Assembly (NCBI RefSeq): GCF_009755815.1
Contig: NZ_WRPK01000006.1
Location: forward strand, 310,001 to 374,000
DNA length: 64,000 nt
Direction: 5' to 3'
Source: Flavisphingomonas formosensis
GTDB taxonomy: Bacteria; Pseudomonadota; Alphaproteobacteria; Sphingomonadales; Sphingomonadaceae
Part shown: one piece after another, positions 17,766 through 26,465 of the stretch
Layout: every line of letters starts with the position of its first letter
How positions within the stretch are numbered: the stretch's first letter is position 1
Program-made: the position numbers and the translations under genes
The notes under the pieces: model-generated
What the model saw: the letters and a program-made list of their open reading frames with translations, nothing else
Database searches by the model: none
Told to the model about the DNA's origin: nothing

Positions 17766-17797
17766 ACGGGGACCGCGTCTTGAGGTCCCCGTCTTTT
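17766..17797 (+). terminator. Rho-independent terminator after TonB receptor
   Basis: A nine-base-pair perfect stem, ACGGGGACC / GGTCCCCGT, with a nine-base loop, then CTTTTGAG. It begins 9 bases past the receptor stop codon and marks the right edge of the MocR regulon. Confidence 0.85.
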
Positions 17798-17811
17798 GAG
17801 CGCAGCACATG

Positions 17812-18036
17812 TCACCTGCCCCGGTAATTTCCTCCAGTTGCGATTAGAGTCCGGCCTATCGAGAGGACGGATGAGAGGAAGCGCACGAGGAGACCGTTCC
17901 GCAGCAAGGTCTCGACCTCCTCGGCTTTACCCTGCTTCGCGCTGAGGCGGACAAACAATGCCTTCACCACCGCCGCTCGCGGTTGGTCGTCGAGCGCTGA
18001 CGTTTCGGGCGATGTGTCAGGTATAGCGGCGTCCAT
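17812..18036 (-). pseudogene. Truncated ABM-domain (antibiotic biosynthesis monooxygenase) gene
   Basis: A 74-codon reading frame. Residues ~18-50 (AVVKALFVRLSAKQGKAEEVETLLRNGLLVRFL) match the first strand and helix of ABM proteins, which normally run ~95-100 residues. After that the similarity stops abruptly at about base 17880 and the rest (SSVLSIGRTLIATGGNYRGR) does not look like the family. The 3' half of the domain is therefore missing. A small GGAGC ribosome binding site precedes ATG 18036. The sequence past the break resembles a promoter block of the neighbouring MocR regulon, suggesting a deletion junction. Confidence 0.6.
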
Positions 18037-18314
18037 GCGAAGCTCCATCCGGTGTCCGGACGGCTTTGCACATGTTGCGAATCCGCGAGCATTCGCAAGT
18101 TTCCTAAGGAACCTTACGAGGGCACGGAGCATTGCCGCTGCGCCGGCAAATGCCTGAGCCCGGGACGGGAAATGGCGCCCCTGAACTGGCGATACGCTAA
18201 AGCAGGTTAGCTGGATCTCCGATTTGTCGGCTTTCGCGGGCGTTTGGGCAGATGGTGAGGAACGCCGGCCGGCCCCGTTCGATTGAACAGCTATCCCAGC
18301 TGGAGTGTCCTCTC

Positions 18315-18704
18315 ATGTCGATCGCCAAAATGATCGCGCTTCATCCCGACGTCGGCGATGATTTCAACGAACTGCTAGCCACCGCCGCGCGGCACGCGAT
18401 GTTCTGCGCGGAGATGTGCACCAGTTGCGCCGATGCCTGTGTCGCCGAGGACATGGATATGCGCCAGTGCATCCGTTCCTGCCTCGACTGCGCCGATGTC
18501 TGCGCCGCGACCGCAAAGCTCGCGGTGCGAAGAACCGCGCAGAATGTCGAGGTGCTGCGCGCGATGCTCGAGACCTGCATCCGCGTCTGCGAGTTGTGCG
18601 CCGAGGAGTGCGCGCGCCACGATCACGGCCATTGCCAGCTTTGCGCGGAGATGTGCCGCGAATGCGCCGCTGATTGCCGCGCAGCGGTGCCGACCGTGCA
18701 GTAA
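18315..18704 (+). CDS. Cytosolic four-helix-bundle copper storage protein (Csp-like)
   Basis: A 129-residue protein with 17 Cys, most in CxxxC or CxxC spacing along predicted helices (FCAEMCTSCADAC, CIRSCLDCADVC, CIRVCELCAEEC, HCQLCAEMCRECAADC). This is the pattern of Csp copper storage proteins, whose helices line a core that stores many Cu(I) ions. No signal peptide, so the cytosolic Csp3 class is expected. ATG 18315 (MSIAKMI) is preferred over an upstream in-frame start because family members begin near here. A weak inverted repeat, AGAGCC/GGCTCT, follows the stop without a T tract. Confidence 0.85.
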   Translation: MSIAKMIALHPDVGDDFNELLATAARHAMFCAEMCTSCADACVAEDMDMRQCIRSCLDCADVCAATAKLAVRRTAQNVEVLRAMLETCIRVCELCAEECARHDHGHCQLCAEMCRECAADCRAAVPTVQ

Positions 18705-18839
18705 CCAGAGCCGACGGCTCTCAGCTTCGCGGACGTGCTCAGCCGCATAGATGCCGGGTCCGCGGCCTGACGCGTCTCATTCTCGCCGGCTTTATGGCGG
18801 CCGCGTTTACGCCACGATCGTCCGCGCTGGACCGGAAAG

Positions 18840-19100
18840 CGGGCATCGAAATCATCAAGCGGTGGCGCGTTGCTGCTCGTCCTGTTCGGGCGGATCCGCC
18901 AGTCGGGTCCGGTCACCACCCTGATATTCTTCTATATCCTGCCTCTCCTCGTGTTGCGCATCCTCTATCCCACCGCGCTCGTGATCTGGGGGCGGGCACA
19001 TGGTAAGATTTTCGCGCCCGACAATTACGACTGGATGTTCGTCCGGTACGCCGCGCTATCGTCTGGCTCGAATATTTCCGACGGCGCGCCAGCGTAATAT
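18840..19100 (+). pseudogene. 3' fragment of a DUF1624 membrane protein gene
   Basis: The stretch encodes LLLVLFGRIRQSG, then FFYILPLLVLRILYPTALV, IWGRAHGKIFAPDNYDWMF and, in a shifted frame, IVWLEYF. These line up in order with the last ~110 residues of the intact DUF1624 protein at 47232-48437 (LLLAFFERIKDSA, FFYLLHLSVLRILYHSALA, VWGPNHGLNFGFDDYNWVF, IAWLKYF). About 8 codons are missing before FFY and roughly 17 codons plus a frame change before the last motif. No 5' part is present. It is a decayed copy, just upstream of the ABC transporter operon. Confidence 0.72.
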
Positions 19101-19286
19101 GATGGCGCCGGGATGGGGAACACCGGCAAGGGCGAGGGCCGCATAATCTGCCGTTCATTTGCTCACAGACGTTGCGGACAGATAGCATCGCCCGGTGAAT
19201 CGGCAGCGAAATGCGGGTTTGCGGATTACGCTGAACAATGTGTGCAAGGTCTGCGAATCGAATAAACAGAGGGGCGAAGACGCCGC

Positions 19287-20831
19287 ATGGTCGATTTAAT
19301 CTCCACCCATGTTTCTCGACGAACGCTGCTGGGCGGGCTTGCCGCGGGGCTCGTCGTGAACGGGGTGGGGATCGGTACGGCGCTGGGGCAGCCGCGCGTC
19401 GGCGGTCGGATCCGCGTCGCCAGCACGTCCGCCTCGATGGCGGATACGCTCGATCCGGCCAAGGGCGGTACCGCGACCGACTATATCCGCCACTATATGC
19501 TCTACAGCGGCCTGACGCAGTTCGATGGCCGCTTGCGCGGCCGGCCCGGTCTGGCCGAGCGGATCGAGACGCAGGACAATATCGTGTGGAACATCCGCCT
19601 GCGGCGCGGGGTGCATTTCCACAACGGAAAGCCGCTGACCGTCGACGACGTCATTTTCTCGTTGATGCGCCATCGCGATCCTGCCGCGGGGTCAATGGTG
19701 AAAGCGGTCGCCGATCAGTTCGCCAGCGCGAAGCGTACTGGCCCGCTTGACCTGCAATTGCGCCTGAACGGGCCGAACCCGGATTTGCCCGCGATCCTAG
19801 CCGTGTCGCACTTCCTGATCGTCGAAAATGGGCGTCGCGACTTCGGTCGGGCCAATGGCACCGGTCCGTACAGCTGCAGCGAATTCTCACCGGGCATTCG
19901 CACGATCGTGCGCCGCAATCCCAATTACTGGAAGCCGGGCCGTCCTTATCTCGAAGAGATCGAACTGATCGCGATCCCCGACGAAATCTCGCGGGTCAAT
20001 GCGCTGCTCTCCGGCGATGTCCAGATGGTCAATGCCGTCGGCCCCAGCTCGGTAAAGCGCGTGCGCGCGACCTCGACCCATTCGATCATGGAGATCCCGT
20101 CGGGGCTGTTCACCGACCTGATCATGCGCCGCGACAATCCGGTGACGGCCAATCCCGATTTCGTGCTCGCAATGAAGTATCTGCAGGACCGCGAGCTGAT
20201 CAAACGGGCGTTGTTCCGCGGCTTTGCGACCATCGCGAACGATCATCCGATCTCGCCTGTCGACCCCAATTTCAATCCCGACATCCCCCAGCGGCCGTTC
20301 GATCCGGACCGGGCAAAATTCCTGCTCAAGCGCTCCGGCCTGCTGGGCGTGCGGTTGCCGGTCTATGCCGCGCCGGCCGCCAACGCGTCGATCGACATGG
20401 GATCGGTACTGCAGGAGCATGCCGCGCGGATCGGCCTCAAGCTCGCCGTCAATCGCATGCCGAGCGATGGCTATTGGGCGACGCACTGGATGAAGCACCC
20501 GATGACCTTCGGCAACAACAACCAGCGGCCGACCACCGACATGATGTTCAGCCTGTTCTTTCAGTCGAAGGCGCTGTCGAACGAATCCGGCTGGAACAAC
20601 CCGCGTTTCGACCGCCTCCTTCTGGAAGCGCGCAACACCACCGACGCGGTGTTGCGCAAGCAGATCTATGGCGAGATGCAGTGGATCGTGCATCAATATG
20701 GCGGGCTGGCCATTCCTGCCTTCATCAGCTTGCTCGACGGCTATGATCGCCGTCTCAAGGGGTTGTTTCCGATCCCGCTGGGCGGCTTCATGGGCTATAA
20801 TTTCGCCGAATATGCATGGTGGGACGCATGA
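19287..20831 (+). CDS. ABC transporter substrate-binding protein, family 5
   Basis: A 514-residue periplasmic solute-binding protein of the SBP_bac_5 (oligopeptide/nickel/opine) family. SRRTLLGGLAAG at residues ~10-21 is a twin-arginine signal. The body has WNIRLRRGVHFHNGKPLTVDDVIFSL, RNPNYWKPGRPYLEEIELI and MKYLQDRELIKRALFRGFA, all family landmarks. It would deliver substrate to the permeases that follow; its stop codon overlaps the next start (ATGA). Substrate could be a short peptide, opine, amine or chelated metal; the neighbouring amino-compound catabolic modules favour the former. Confidence 0.9.
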   Translation: MVDLISTHVSRRTLLGGLAAGLVVNGVGIGTALGQPRVGGRIRVASTSASMADTLDPAKGGTATDYIRHYMLYSGLTQFDGRLRGRPGLAERIETQDNIVWNIRLRRGVHFHNGKPLTVDDVIFSLMRHRDPAAGSMVKAVADQFASAKRTGPLDLQLRLNGPNPDLPAILAVSHFLIVENGRRDFGRANGTGPYSCSEFSPGIRTIVRRNPNYWKPGRPYLEEIELIAIPDEISRVNALLSGDVQMVNAVGPSSVKRVRATSTHSIMEIPSGLFTDLIMRRDNPVTANPDFVLAMKYLQDRELIKRALFRGFATIANDHPISPVDPNFNPDIPQRPFDPDRAKFLLKRSGLLGVRLPVYAAPAANASIDMGSVLQEHAARIGLKLAVNRMPSDGYWATHWMKHPMTFGNNNQRPTTDMMFSLFFQSKALSNESGWNNPRFDRLLLEARNTTDAVLRKQIYGEMQWIVHQYGGLAIPAFISLLDGYDRRLKGLFPIPLGGFMGYNFAEYAWWDA

Positions 20832-21808
20832 GCGCTGCGAATAGGCGTTCGCTGTGGCGCGGCGCCGGGCGGTTGATCGTCAAGCGGGTCGGGTTGGCGC
20901 TCGTCACGCTGCTGCTTGTTTCGGCGGTCATCTTCACAATCAGCGGGCTGTTGCCCGGCGATGCCGCACAGGAAGTGCTGGGGCGGGGAGCTACGCCCGA
21001 ACAGATCGCCGCGCTCCGCCATGAAATGGGCCTCGATCGGCCGGCACCGGTCCGTTACGCAGAATGGCTGGCGGACATTGTGAGAGGCGATCCGGGACAG
21101 TCGTTGGTCGCGAACAAGCCCGTTGCCGACATCATTTCCGAGCGGTTGCCGAACACCTTGACGCTGGCGGCGCTCGCGACGCTGGTTTCGGTCCCGTTCG
21201 CGTTTCTTATCGGGATCGCATCGGCGGTTTCCCGTGGCCGAAAACTCGACCGAGCGCTCAACATCGCGACGCTGTCGATGGTCGCGCTTCCCGAATTCCT
21301 GGTCGCGACGATCGCGGTGCTGGTCTTCGCGGTCGAACTATTATGGCTGCCGTCGATCACGATCGTGCCGAAGAACCCGACGTTCGCTGAATATGTACGC
21401 GCCTATGCGATGCCGGTGATGGTGCTCGCGGTCGGCGTCGTCGCCCAGCTCAGCCGGATGATCCGCGCCGCGATCATCACCGAACTCGACCGGCCCTATG
21501 TCGAGATGGCGCTGTTGAAGGGCGTGAGGCCGCTGCGCCTCATATTCCGCCATGTGCTGCCCAACGCGGTCGGCCCGATCGTCAACGCGATGGCGCTCAG
21601 CCTGTCCTACCTGTTCGGAGGTGCTATCATCGTGGAGACGATCTTCAACTACCCCGGCCTCGCCAGCCTGATGGTGAACGCCGTCACCTCCCGTGACATG
21701 CCGCTGCTTCAGGCCTGCGCGATGATCTTCTGCGCTGCCTATCTCCTGCTCGTGCTTATCGCCGATACCATCGCGATCCTCGCCAATCCCCGGCTGCGCC
21801 AGGCATGA
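20828..21808 (+). CDS. ABC transporter permease (DppB type)
   Basis: A 326-residue inner-membrane permease with about six membrane segments. LPGDAAQEVLGRGATPEQIAALR and GDPGQSLVANKPVADIISERLPNTL are the DppB/OppB N-terminal periplasmic landmarks; YVEMALLKGVRPLRLIFRHVLPNAVGPI is the EAA loop that contacts the ATPase. Starts and stops by 4-base ATGA overlaps with both neighbours. A decayed copy of its 3' third is present near 48455-48600. Confidence 0.92.
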   Translation: MSAANRRSLWRGAGRLIVKRVGLALVTLLLVSAVIFTISGLLPGDAAQEVLGRGATPEQIAALRHEMGLDRPAPVRYAEWLADIVRGDPGQSLVANKPVADIISERLPNTLTLAALATLVSVPFAFLIGIASAVSRGRKLDRALNIATLSMVALPEFLVATIAVLVFAVELLWLPSITIVPKNPTFAEYVRAYAMPVMVLAVGVVAQLSRMIRAAIITELDRPYVEMALLKGVRPLRLIFRHVLPNAVGPIVNAMALSLSYLFGGAIIVETIFNYPGLASLMVNAVTSRDMPLLQACAMIFCAAYLLLVLIADTIAILANPRLRQA

Positions 21809-22632
21809 AGCGGGGGAATCTTGCCCGCGCCATCCGCGCGTTCCCCTGGTCTGGCAAACTCGGGCTGGCGCTCGTGCTCTTCTGGATCACCATCGCGCTC
21901 GTGGGCCGGCTCATCGCGCCCTATCCGTCCGGCGCATTCGTCAGCTACGAAGTGTTCGCGGGGGCAAGCGGCAAATTCTGGTTCGGCAGCGACTTTCTGG
22001 GCCGCGACGTGCTGAGCCGCCTGCTGGTCGGCGCGCAATTCACCGTCGGCCTGTCGGCGGTCGCCGTGACGATCGCGGTCGCGTTGGGCACAGGCTTCGC
22101 GCTGACGGCCGCGGTCGGACCGCGCTGGCTGGACGAATTGTTGTCGCGAGCGATGGATACGCTGATCTCGATTCCCAGCAAGATTTTCGCGCTGGTGCTG
22201 GTCGCCGCATTCGGATCGTCGATCCTGTTGCTGACGCTGATCGTGTCGATCACCTATGTCCCCGGCAATTTCCGCATCGCACGGTCGCTCGCGGTCGGGC
22301 TGGCGAGGCTCGACTATGTCGAGGTGGCGCGGGCGCGGGGCGAGGGGCGGCCCTATATCGCGCTGGTCGAGATCCTGCCTAACATGATCCGGCCGCTGTT
22401 CGCCGATATCGGTCTGCGATTCGTGTTCATCGTGCTGCTGTTGTCGGGGCTGAGCTTCCTTGGCCTCGGCCTCCAGCCACCGGACGCAGATCTCGGATCG
22501 CTGGTGCGTGAAAACGTCAACGGTCTTGGCGAGGGCGCGCTCGCGATCCTGGTTCCCGCGCTTGCGATCGCCAGCCTTACGGTCGGCGTGAACTTGCTGA
22601 TCGACGCCGCAACGCAGGGGAAAGTGCAATGA
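21805..22632 (+). CDS. ABC transporter permease (DppC type)
   Basis: A 275-residue inner-membrane permease with the N-terminal extra segment typical of DppC (KLGLALVLFWITIALVGRLI), HSD-like FGSDFLGRDVLSRLLVGAQ, and the EAA loop YVEVARARGEGRPYIALVEILPN. ATGA overlaps on both sides couple it to the partner permease and the ATPase. It forms the heterodimeric channel with the DppB-type protein. Confidence 0.92.
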   Translation: MKRGNLARAIRAFPWSGKLGLALVLFWITIALVGRLIAPYPSGAFVSYEVFAGASGKFWFGSDFLGRDVLSRLLVGAQFTVGLSAVAVTIAVALGTGFALTAAVGPRWLDELLSRAMDTLISIPSKIFALVLVAAFGSSILLLTLIVSITYVPGNFRIARSLAVGLARLDYVEVARARGEGRPYIALVEILPNMIRPLFADIGLRFVFIVLLLSGLSFLGLGLQPPDADLGSLVRENVNGLGEGALAILVPALAIASLTVGVNLLIDAATQGKVQ

Positions 22633-24422
22633 ACCCGGCACCCCATGTCGAGGTTCGCAACCTTATAGTCACCGTGCCCGGCCCCGATGGCGCGCCGCTA
22701 CGGATCGTCGACGATGTGTCGTTCGAGGTGGCGCGGGGCGAGGTGCTGGCGCTGATTGGCGAATCCGGATCCGGCAAGACCACGATTGCGCTCGCGCTGA
22801 TGGGTTATGGCCGTGGCGGAGCGGCGATCAGCGGCCGGATCCGGGTCGGCGACGCCACTCTGGACGGCGGCGGCGCAAGCCTCGCGGCGCAACGCGGGCG
22901 GCAGATTAGCTATGTCGCACAGAGCGCTGCCGCGGCCTTCAATCCCGCGCGCCGTGTCATCGATCAGGTCATCGAGCCAGCGCTGATCCATCGCACCGCA
23001 TCGTCCGGCGACGCGCGTGCCAGCGCCGTCGAGCTGTTCCGCGCCCTTGGGCTGCCCAGCCCGGAAACGATCGGCAGCCGCTATCCGCACGAATTGTCGG
23101 GCGGGCAGCTCCAGCGGCTGATGGCCGCCATGGCGCTGATCACCCGGCCTGATCTGGTCATCTTCGACGAGCCGACCACCGCGCTGGATGTGACCACTCA
23201 GGTAAGCGTGCTTCAGGCGTTTCGCCGCGTCGTCCGCCAGCAGGGGGCGACCGGTGTCTATGTGTCGCACGATTTGGCCGTGGTGGCACAGATGGCCGAC
23301 CAGATCCTCGTGCTCAACCGCGGCCGGGTACGCGAGCATAATCGCACCGGAAAACTGCTTGCTGCGCCCGCCGACGACTATACGCAGCTGTTGATTGCGG
23401 CGGCGCATCCGCACGTGAAGGCGCAAGCGGCGGTCCCGGCCAAGCCCGAACCGCTGCTCGAGATTGCGGGCCTTCACGCCGGCTATGGGCCGATCGATCG
23501 CGAAGGCCGGCCAACGCTGCCGGTGTTGAGCGACGTCAGCCTGACCATCATGCGCGGCGCCGCTGTCGGGGTAATCGGCGAATCCGGTTCGGGTAAATCC
23601 ACCGTGGCGCGTGTCGTCGCTGGCTTGCTCGCCCCCGTCACCGGCACGGTTTCGCTGGCCGGCGAACCGCTCGCGCCGACCGTCTCGGGCCGCACGCGCG
23701 AGCAGTTGCGCCGCGTCCAGATCGTGTTCCAGAATGCCGATGTCGCGCTCAACCCGGCGCACAGTGTCGGCGACATTCTCGGGCGCGTGCTGCGCTTCTA
23801 CCACGATCTGCGCGGCGCTGACGCGCAACGCCGCGTCGCCGAGCTGCTCGACCTGATCCGATTGCCGGCGGCCGTCGCCGAGCGTCGTTGCGACGAGCTG
23901 TCGGGCGGCCAGAAACAGCGCGTCAACCTGGCGCGCGCTCTCGCCGCCAATCCCGACCTCATCTTGTGCGACGAGGTGACGTCGGCTCTGGACACGGTCG
24001 TTCGTGGTGCGATCCTGGACCTGCTGGCCGACCTACGGCGCGATCTTGGCGTCGCCTATATGTTCATCAGCCACGACATCGCGACGGTGAAGGCACTGTG
24101 CGACGAGATCGTCGTGCTCTACAAGGGCACGACGGTTCAAAGCGGGCGACGCGAGAGCTATGATACGCCGCCTCTTCACCCCTACACCGATCTGCTGATC
24201 CGTTCGGTGCCGGAACTTCGGCCGGGCTGGCTGGCGGACGAGACCGTTCAGGCCGCGGCACCGTTCGCGCATATGCCCGAGTCGACCCATCTGTGCCGCT
24301 TACTGCCGCGTTGCCCGCTCGCGATATCGGGCCGCTGCGACGCGATCGCCCCGCCGCTTCGCAAGACGAGCGCCGGCCACATGTTGCTATGTCATCGCAC
24401 CGAGGCCGAACTGATCGGCTGA
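22629..24422 (+). CDS. ABC transporter ATP-binding protein, fused DppD-DppF
   Basis: A 597-residue protein with two complete nucleotide-binding domains. Domain 1: Walker [10 protein letters not shown] near residue 45, signature LSGGQLQRL, Walker [13 protein letters not shown]. Domain 2: GESGSGKST near residue 318, signature [14 protein letters not shown], Walker [13 protein letters not shown]. The C-terminus ([14 protein letters not shown]) resembles the oligopeptide/dipeptide C-terminal region with Cys. In many organisms these are two genes; here they are fused. Last gene of the ABC operon. Confidence 0.93.
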   Translation: MNPAPHVEVRNLIVTVPGPDGAPLRIVDDVSFEVARGEVLALIGESGSGKTTIALALMGYGRGGAAISGRIRVGDATLDGGGASLAAQRGRQISYVAQSAAAAFNPARRVIDQVIEPALIHRTASSGDARASAVELFRALGLPSPETIGSRYPHELSGGQLQRLMAAMALITRPDLVIFDEPTTALDVTTQVSVLQAFRRVVRQQGATGVYVSHDLAVVAQMADQILVLNRGRVREHNRTGKLLAAPADDYTQLLIAAAHPHVKAQAAVPAKPEPLLEIAGLHAGYGPIDREGRPTLPVLSDVSLTIMRGAAVGVIGESGSGKSTVARVVAGLLAPVTGTVSLAGEPLAPTVSGRTREQLRRVQIVFQNADVALNPAHSVGDILGRVLRFYHDLRGADAQRRVAELLDLIRLPAAVAERRCDELSGGQKQRVNLARALAANPDLILCDEVTSALDTVVRGAILDLLADLRRDLGVAYMFISHDIATVKALCDEIVVLYKGTTVQSGRRESYDTPPLHPYTDLLIRSVPELRPGWLADETVQAAAPFAHMPESTHLCRLLPRCPLAISGRCDAIAPPLRKTSAGHMLLCHRTEAELIG

Positions 24423-24498
24423 GCTGCTTTGAGTCATAAATAGAATGGGCTGGCGCGCCGGATTTGCTTGCGGCTGATCGGGCCGGAAACCGTGGATT

Positions 24499-24513
24499 GC
24501 GATACTGTATCGC
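24499..24513. promoter_or_regulatory. Inverted repeat upstream of DUF4198 gene
   Basis: GCGATA-CTG-TATCGC, a perfect six-base inverted repeat in the 208-base gap before the DUF4198 operon. It may be an operator; no regulator can be assigned. Confidence 0.35.
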
Positions 24514-24570
24514 CGATCTGCTCGCAGCATCGGCTGCTTCGGTGATTCATGCTGCGCACCCGGCAAGATT

Positions 24571-24626
24571 GGCAATATCTGCTGGAACCGCATCATAGCC
24601 TCTCCTCCGCAACCTCAGAGGAGTGG
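24571..24626 (+). promoter_or_regulatory. Upstream block shared with 48833-48886
   Basis: CAATATCTGCTGGA, CCGCAT, TAGCCTC and CAGAGGAGTGG occur in this order just before the GTG start of the DUF4198 gene. The same elements in the same order (TAATATTTCTGGA, CCGCAT, AGCCTC, AAGAGGTGG) precede the siderophore-type receptor gene at 49003. The last element here contains the ribosome binding site. Likely a shared promoter and leader. Confidence 0.45.
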
Positions 24627-24630
24627 TCAG

Positions 24631-25371
24631 GTGGCGAAGTTGAAGACTCTAGCATGGACGGCCGCAGCCGCTACGGCGGTCCTGGCGCCAGCGCTTGCCC
24701 AGGCGCACGGCATCTGGTTCGCGCAGCGCGCCAAGCAGATCGCGATCATCTATGGGATCGGCGCGGATGACCTGCAGTCGGTCAAGCGTCTACCCGGCAT
24801 GGAGAACGTCCAAGCCTGGGACGCCGACCTCAACCCGGTCAACGCGCAGTTGCGCGCGGACGGCTCGCTGGTGGTGGTCGATACCGACGCGCCGCCGTCG
24901 ATCGTCAGTGCGGTGCTTCAGAATGGCACCTGGTCGTGGCTGCCCGACGGCGAGATCGTGAAGAAGACCAAGGACGAGGTACCGAACGCGACCAAGACCG
25001 AGACGACGATCAAATATGCGGTGTCGATCCAGGGTCCGTTGACCAAGCCGGTGCCACTGATTCCGGCGCAGGCGCTGCAAATCGTTCCGGTTGGCAAGAT
25101 TCCCGATAAGCTGGGCGAGCCGCTGACCTATCGGGTGACGTGGAAGGGCAAGCCGGCCGCCGGTGCCGGAGTGATCAACGACATGGTCAACGATCCGGAT
25201 GCGGTGGAAGTGAAGACCAAGGCCGATGGCACGGTGACGTTCCCGGTGCGCAACCAGGGGCTCAACGTGATCCGCGCCGTGCATGTCACGCCGACGGACA
25301 ATCCGGCCAAGACCGATCGCTACGAACATACGGCGACGCTTGCCTTCACGCTGCCGCACAAGCCCGAATAA
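24631..25371 (+). CDS. DUF4198 domain-containing periplasmic protein
   Basis: A 246-residue protein with a signal peptide (ends ALAQA, then HGIWF). The mature part starts HGIWFAQRAKQIAIIYG, typical of DUF4198 proteins, and contains a C-terminal beta-sandwich region (GEPLTYRVTWKGKPAAGAGV, DADGTVTFPV-like TKADGTVTFPV). DUF4198 proteins accompany transition-metal uptake systems. GTG start with GAGGAG 8 bases upstream. First of four close genes: DUF4198, small periplasmic protein, HupE/UreJ-like membrane protein, membrane-anchored protein. Transport of nickel, cobalt or copper is plausible but not shown. Confidence 0.8.
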   Translation: MAKLKTLAWTAAAATAVLAPALAQAHGIWFAQRAKQIAIIYGIGADDLQSVKRLPGMENVQAWDADLNPVNAQLRADGSLVVVDTDAPPSIVSAVLQNGTWSWLPDGEIVKKTKDEVPNATKTETTIKYAVSIQGPLTKPVPLIPAQALQIVPVGKIPDKLGEPLTYRVTWKGKPAAGAGVINDMVNDPDAVEVKTKADGTVTFPVRNQGLNVIRAVHVTPTDNPAKTDRYEHTATLAFTLPHKPE

Positions 25372-25395
25372 AGCTGCCGATACCGGAGAAGCATC

Positions 25396-25764
25396 ATGAA
25401 GTTCATGCATTTCGCGCTCGCCTCGGCGCTCGCCATCACGCCGGCTTACGCCCATAGCGATACCAAGCCGCGCCACGGCGGGCAGGTCGTGGAAGTCGGC
25501 GAAACCGCCTTCGAACTGGTCCGCGCGCCGGCCGGCGTCTCGCTCTACATTCGCGACGATGGCGACGACGTGCCGGCAAGCGCACTGACCGCCAAGCTGA
25601 TCGTTACTACTGGCGCAAAGAAGAGCGAGGTTCCGCTGGTCGCGGGCAAGGACAGCCAGTCCTTTGCCAAGGGGCTCAAGATTCCGGCTGGTTCGCGCGT
25701 CGGCGTGCTGATCATCAACACGCAGACGCAGGCGCGCCAATCGGCGACGTTCAACATCCAATGA
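25396..25764 (+). CDS. Small periplasmic protein of DUF4198/HupE cluster
   Basis: 122 residues with a signal peptide (MKFMHFALASALAITPAYA) and a mature N-terminus HSDTKPRHGGQVVEVG that is His-rich, suggesting metal contact. The rest is a predicted beta domain (FELVRAPAGVSLYIRDDGDDVP). Ribosome binding site CCGGAGAAGC. Its stop overlaps the next start (ATGA), so it is made with the HupE-like membrane protein. No specific family name recognised. Confidence 0.75.
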   Translation: MKFMHFALASALAITPAYAHSDTKPRHGGQVVEVGETAFELVRAPAGVSLYIRDDGDDVPASALTAKLIVTTGAKKSEVPLVAGKDSQSFAKGLKIPAGSRVGVLIINTQTQARQSATFNIQ

Positions 25765-26465
25765 GGACGCGGCGCGACGTCCTGTTGCCCATTCTCGGCG
25801 TCGCGCTGGCGGTCGGCCTCCACGAGGTCGCCGCGGCGCACGGCGTCGCCGAAGGGGACAAGGCGTTCATCCAGAACAATCCCGGCGTGAACGTCGTCCC
25901 CTATCTCTATCTCGGTGCGAAGCACATGGTGACCGGATACGATCACCTCCTGTTCCTGTTCGGCGTCATTTTCTTTCTGTATCGGCTGAAGGATGTCGCC
26001 AGCTATGTGACGCTGTTCGCGGTCGGACACAGCGCCACGCTGCTGGCCGGGGTCTATTTCAACATCCATGCGAACCCGTTCGTGATCGACGCGATCATCG
26101 GCCTGTCGGTGGTCTACAAGGCGCTGGACAATCTGGGCGCCTTTCCCAAGCTGATCGGATTCCAGCCCAATCAGAAAGCGGCGGTTTTCGTCTTCGGCCT
26201 GTTCCACGGCTTTGGTCTGGCGACCAAGCTGCAGGATCTGATCGCCTCTCGCGACGGGCTGATCGCCAATCTGGTCAGCTTCAACCTAGGTGTCGAGACG
26301 GGTCAGTTCATGGCGCTGAGCGTCATTCTCATCCTGATGACGCTGTGGCGGCGTACGCCTTCGTTCACGAAAAATGTCGTCGTCGCCAACGCCCTGCTGA
26401 TGTGCGCGGGTATCGTGCTGACCGGATATCAACTTGCCGGATACATGACGGAGCAGACAGCATGA
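25761..26465 (+). CDS. HupE/UreJ family membrane protein
   Basis: A 234-residue integral membrane protein. After a cleavable or anchoring N-terminus, LGAKHMVTGYDHLLFLFGVIFFL and FAVGHSATLL carry the His and Asp residues characteristic of HupE/UreJ nickel-cobalt permease-like proteins, and VFGLFHGFGLATKL is the matching second histidine motif. About six further membrane segments. Overlaps both neighbours by ATGA. Likely the transmembrane part of a transition-metal uptake or exchange system. Confidence 0.85.
   Translation: MRTRRDVLLPILGVALAVGLHEVAAAHGVAEGDKAFIQNNPGVNVVPYLYLGAKHMVTGYDHLLFLFGVIFFLYRLKDVASYVTLFAVGHSATLLAGVYFNIHANPFVIDAIIGLSVVYKALDNLGAFPKLIGFQPNQKAAVFVFGLFHGFGLATKLQDLIASRDGLIANLVSFNLGVETGQFMALSVILILMTLWRRTPSFTKNVVVANALLMCAGIVLTGYQLAGYMTEQTA

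Noticed and set aside
18707-18721. Terminator after the copper storage protein gene
   Set aside because: AGAGCC-GAC-GGCTCT has a six-base stem but no T tract; too weak to call.
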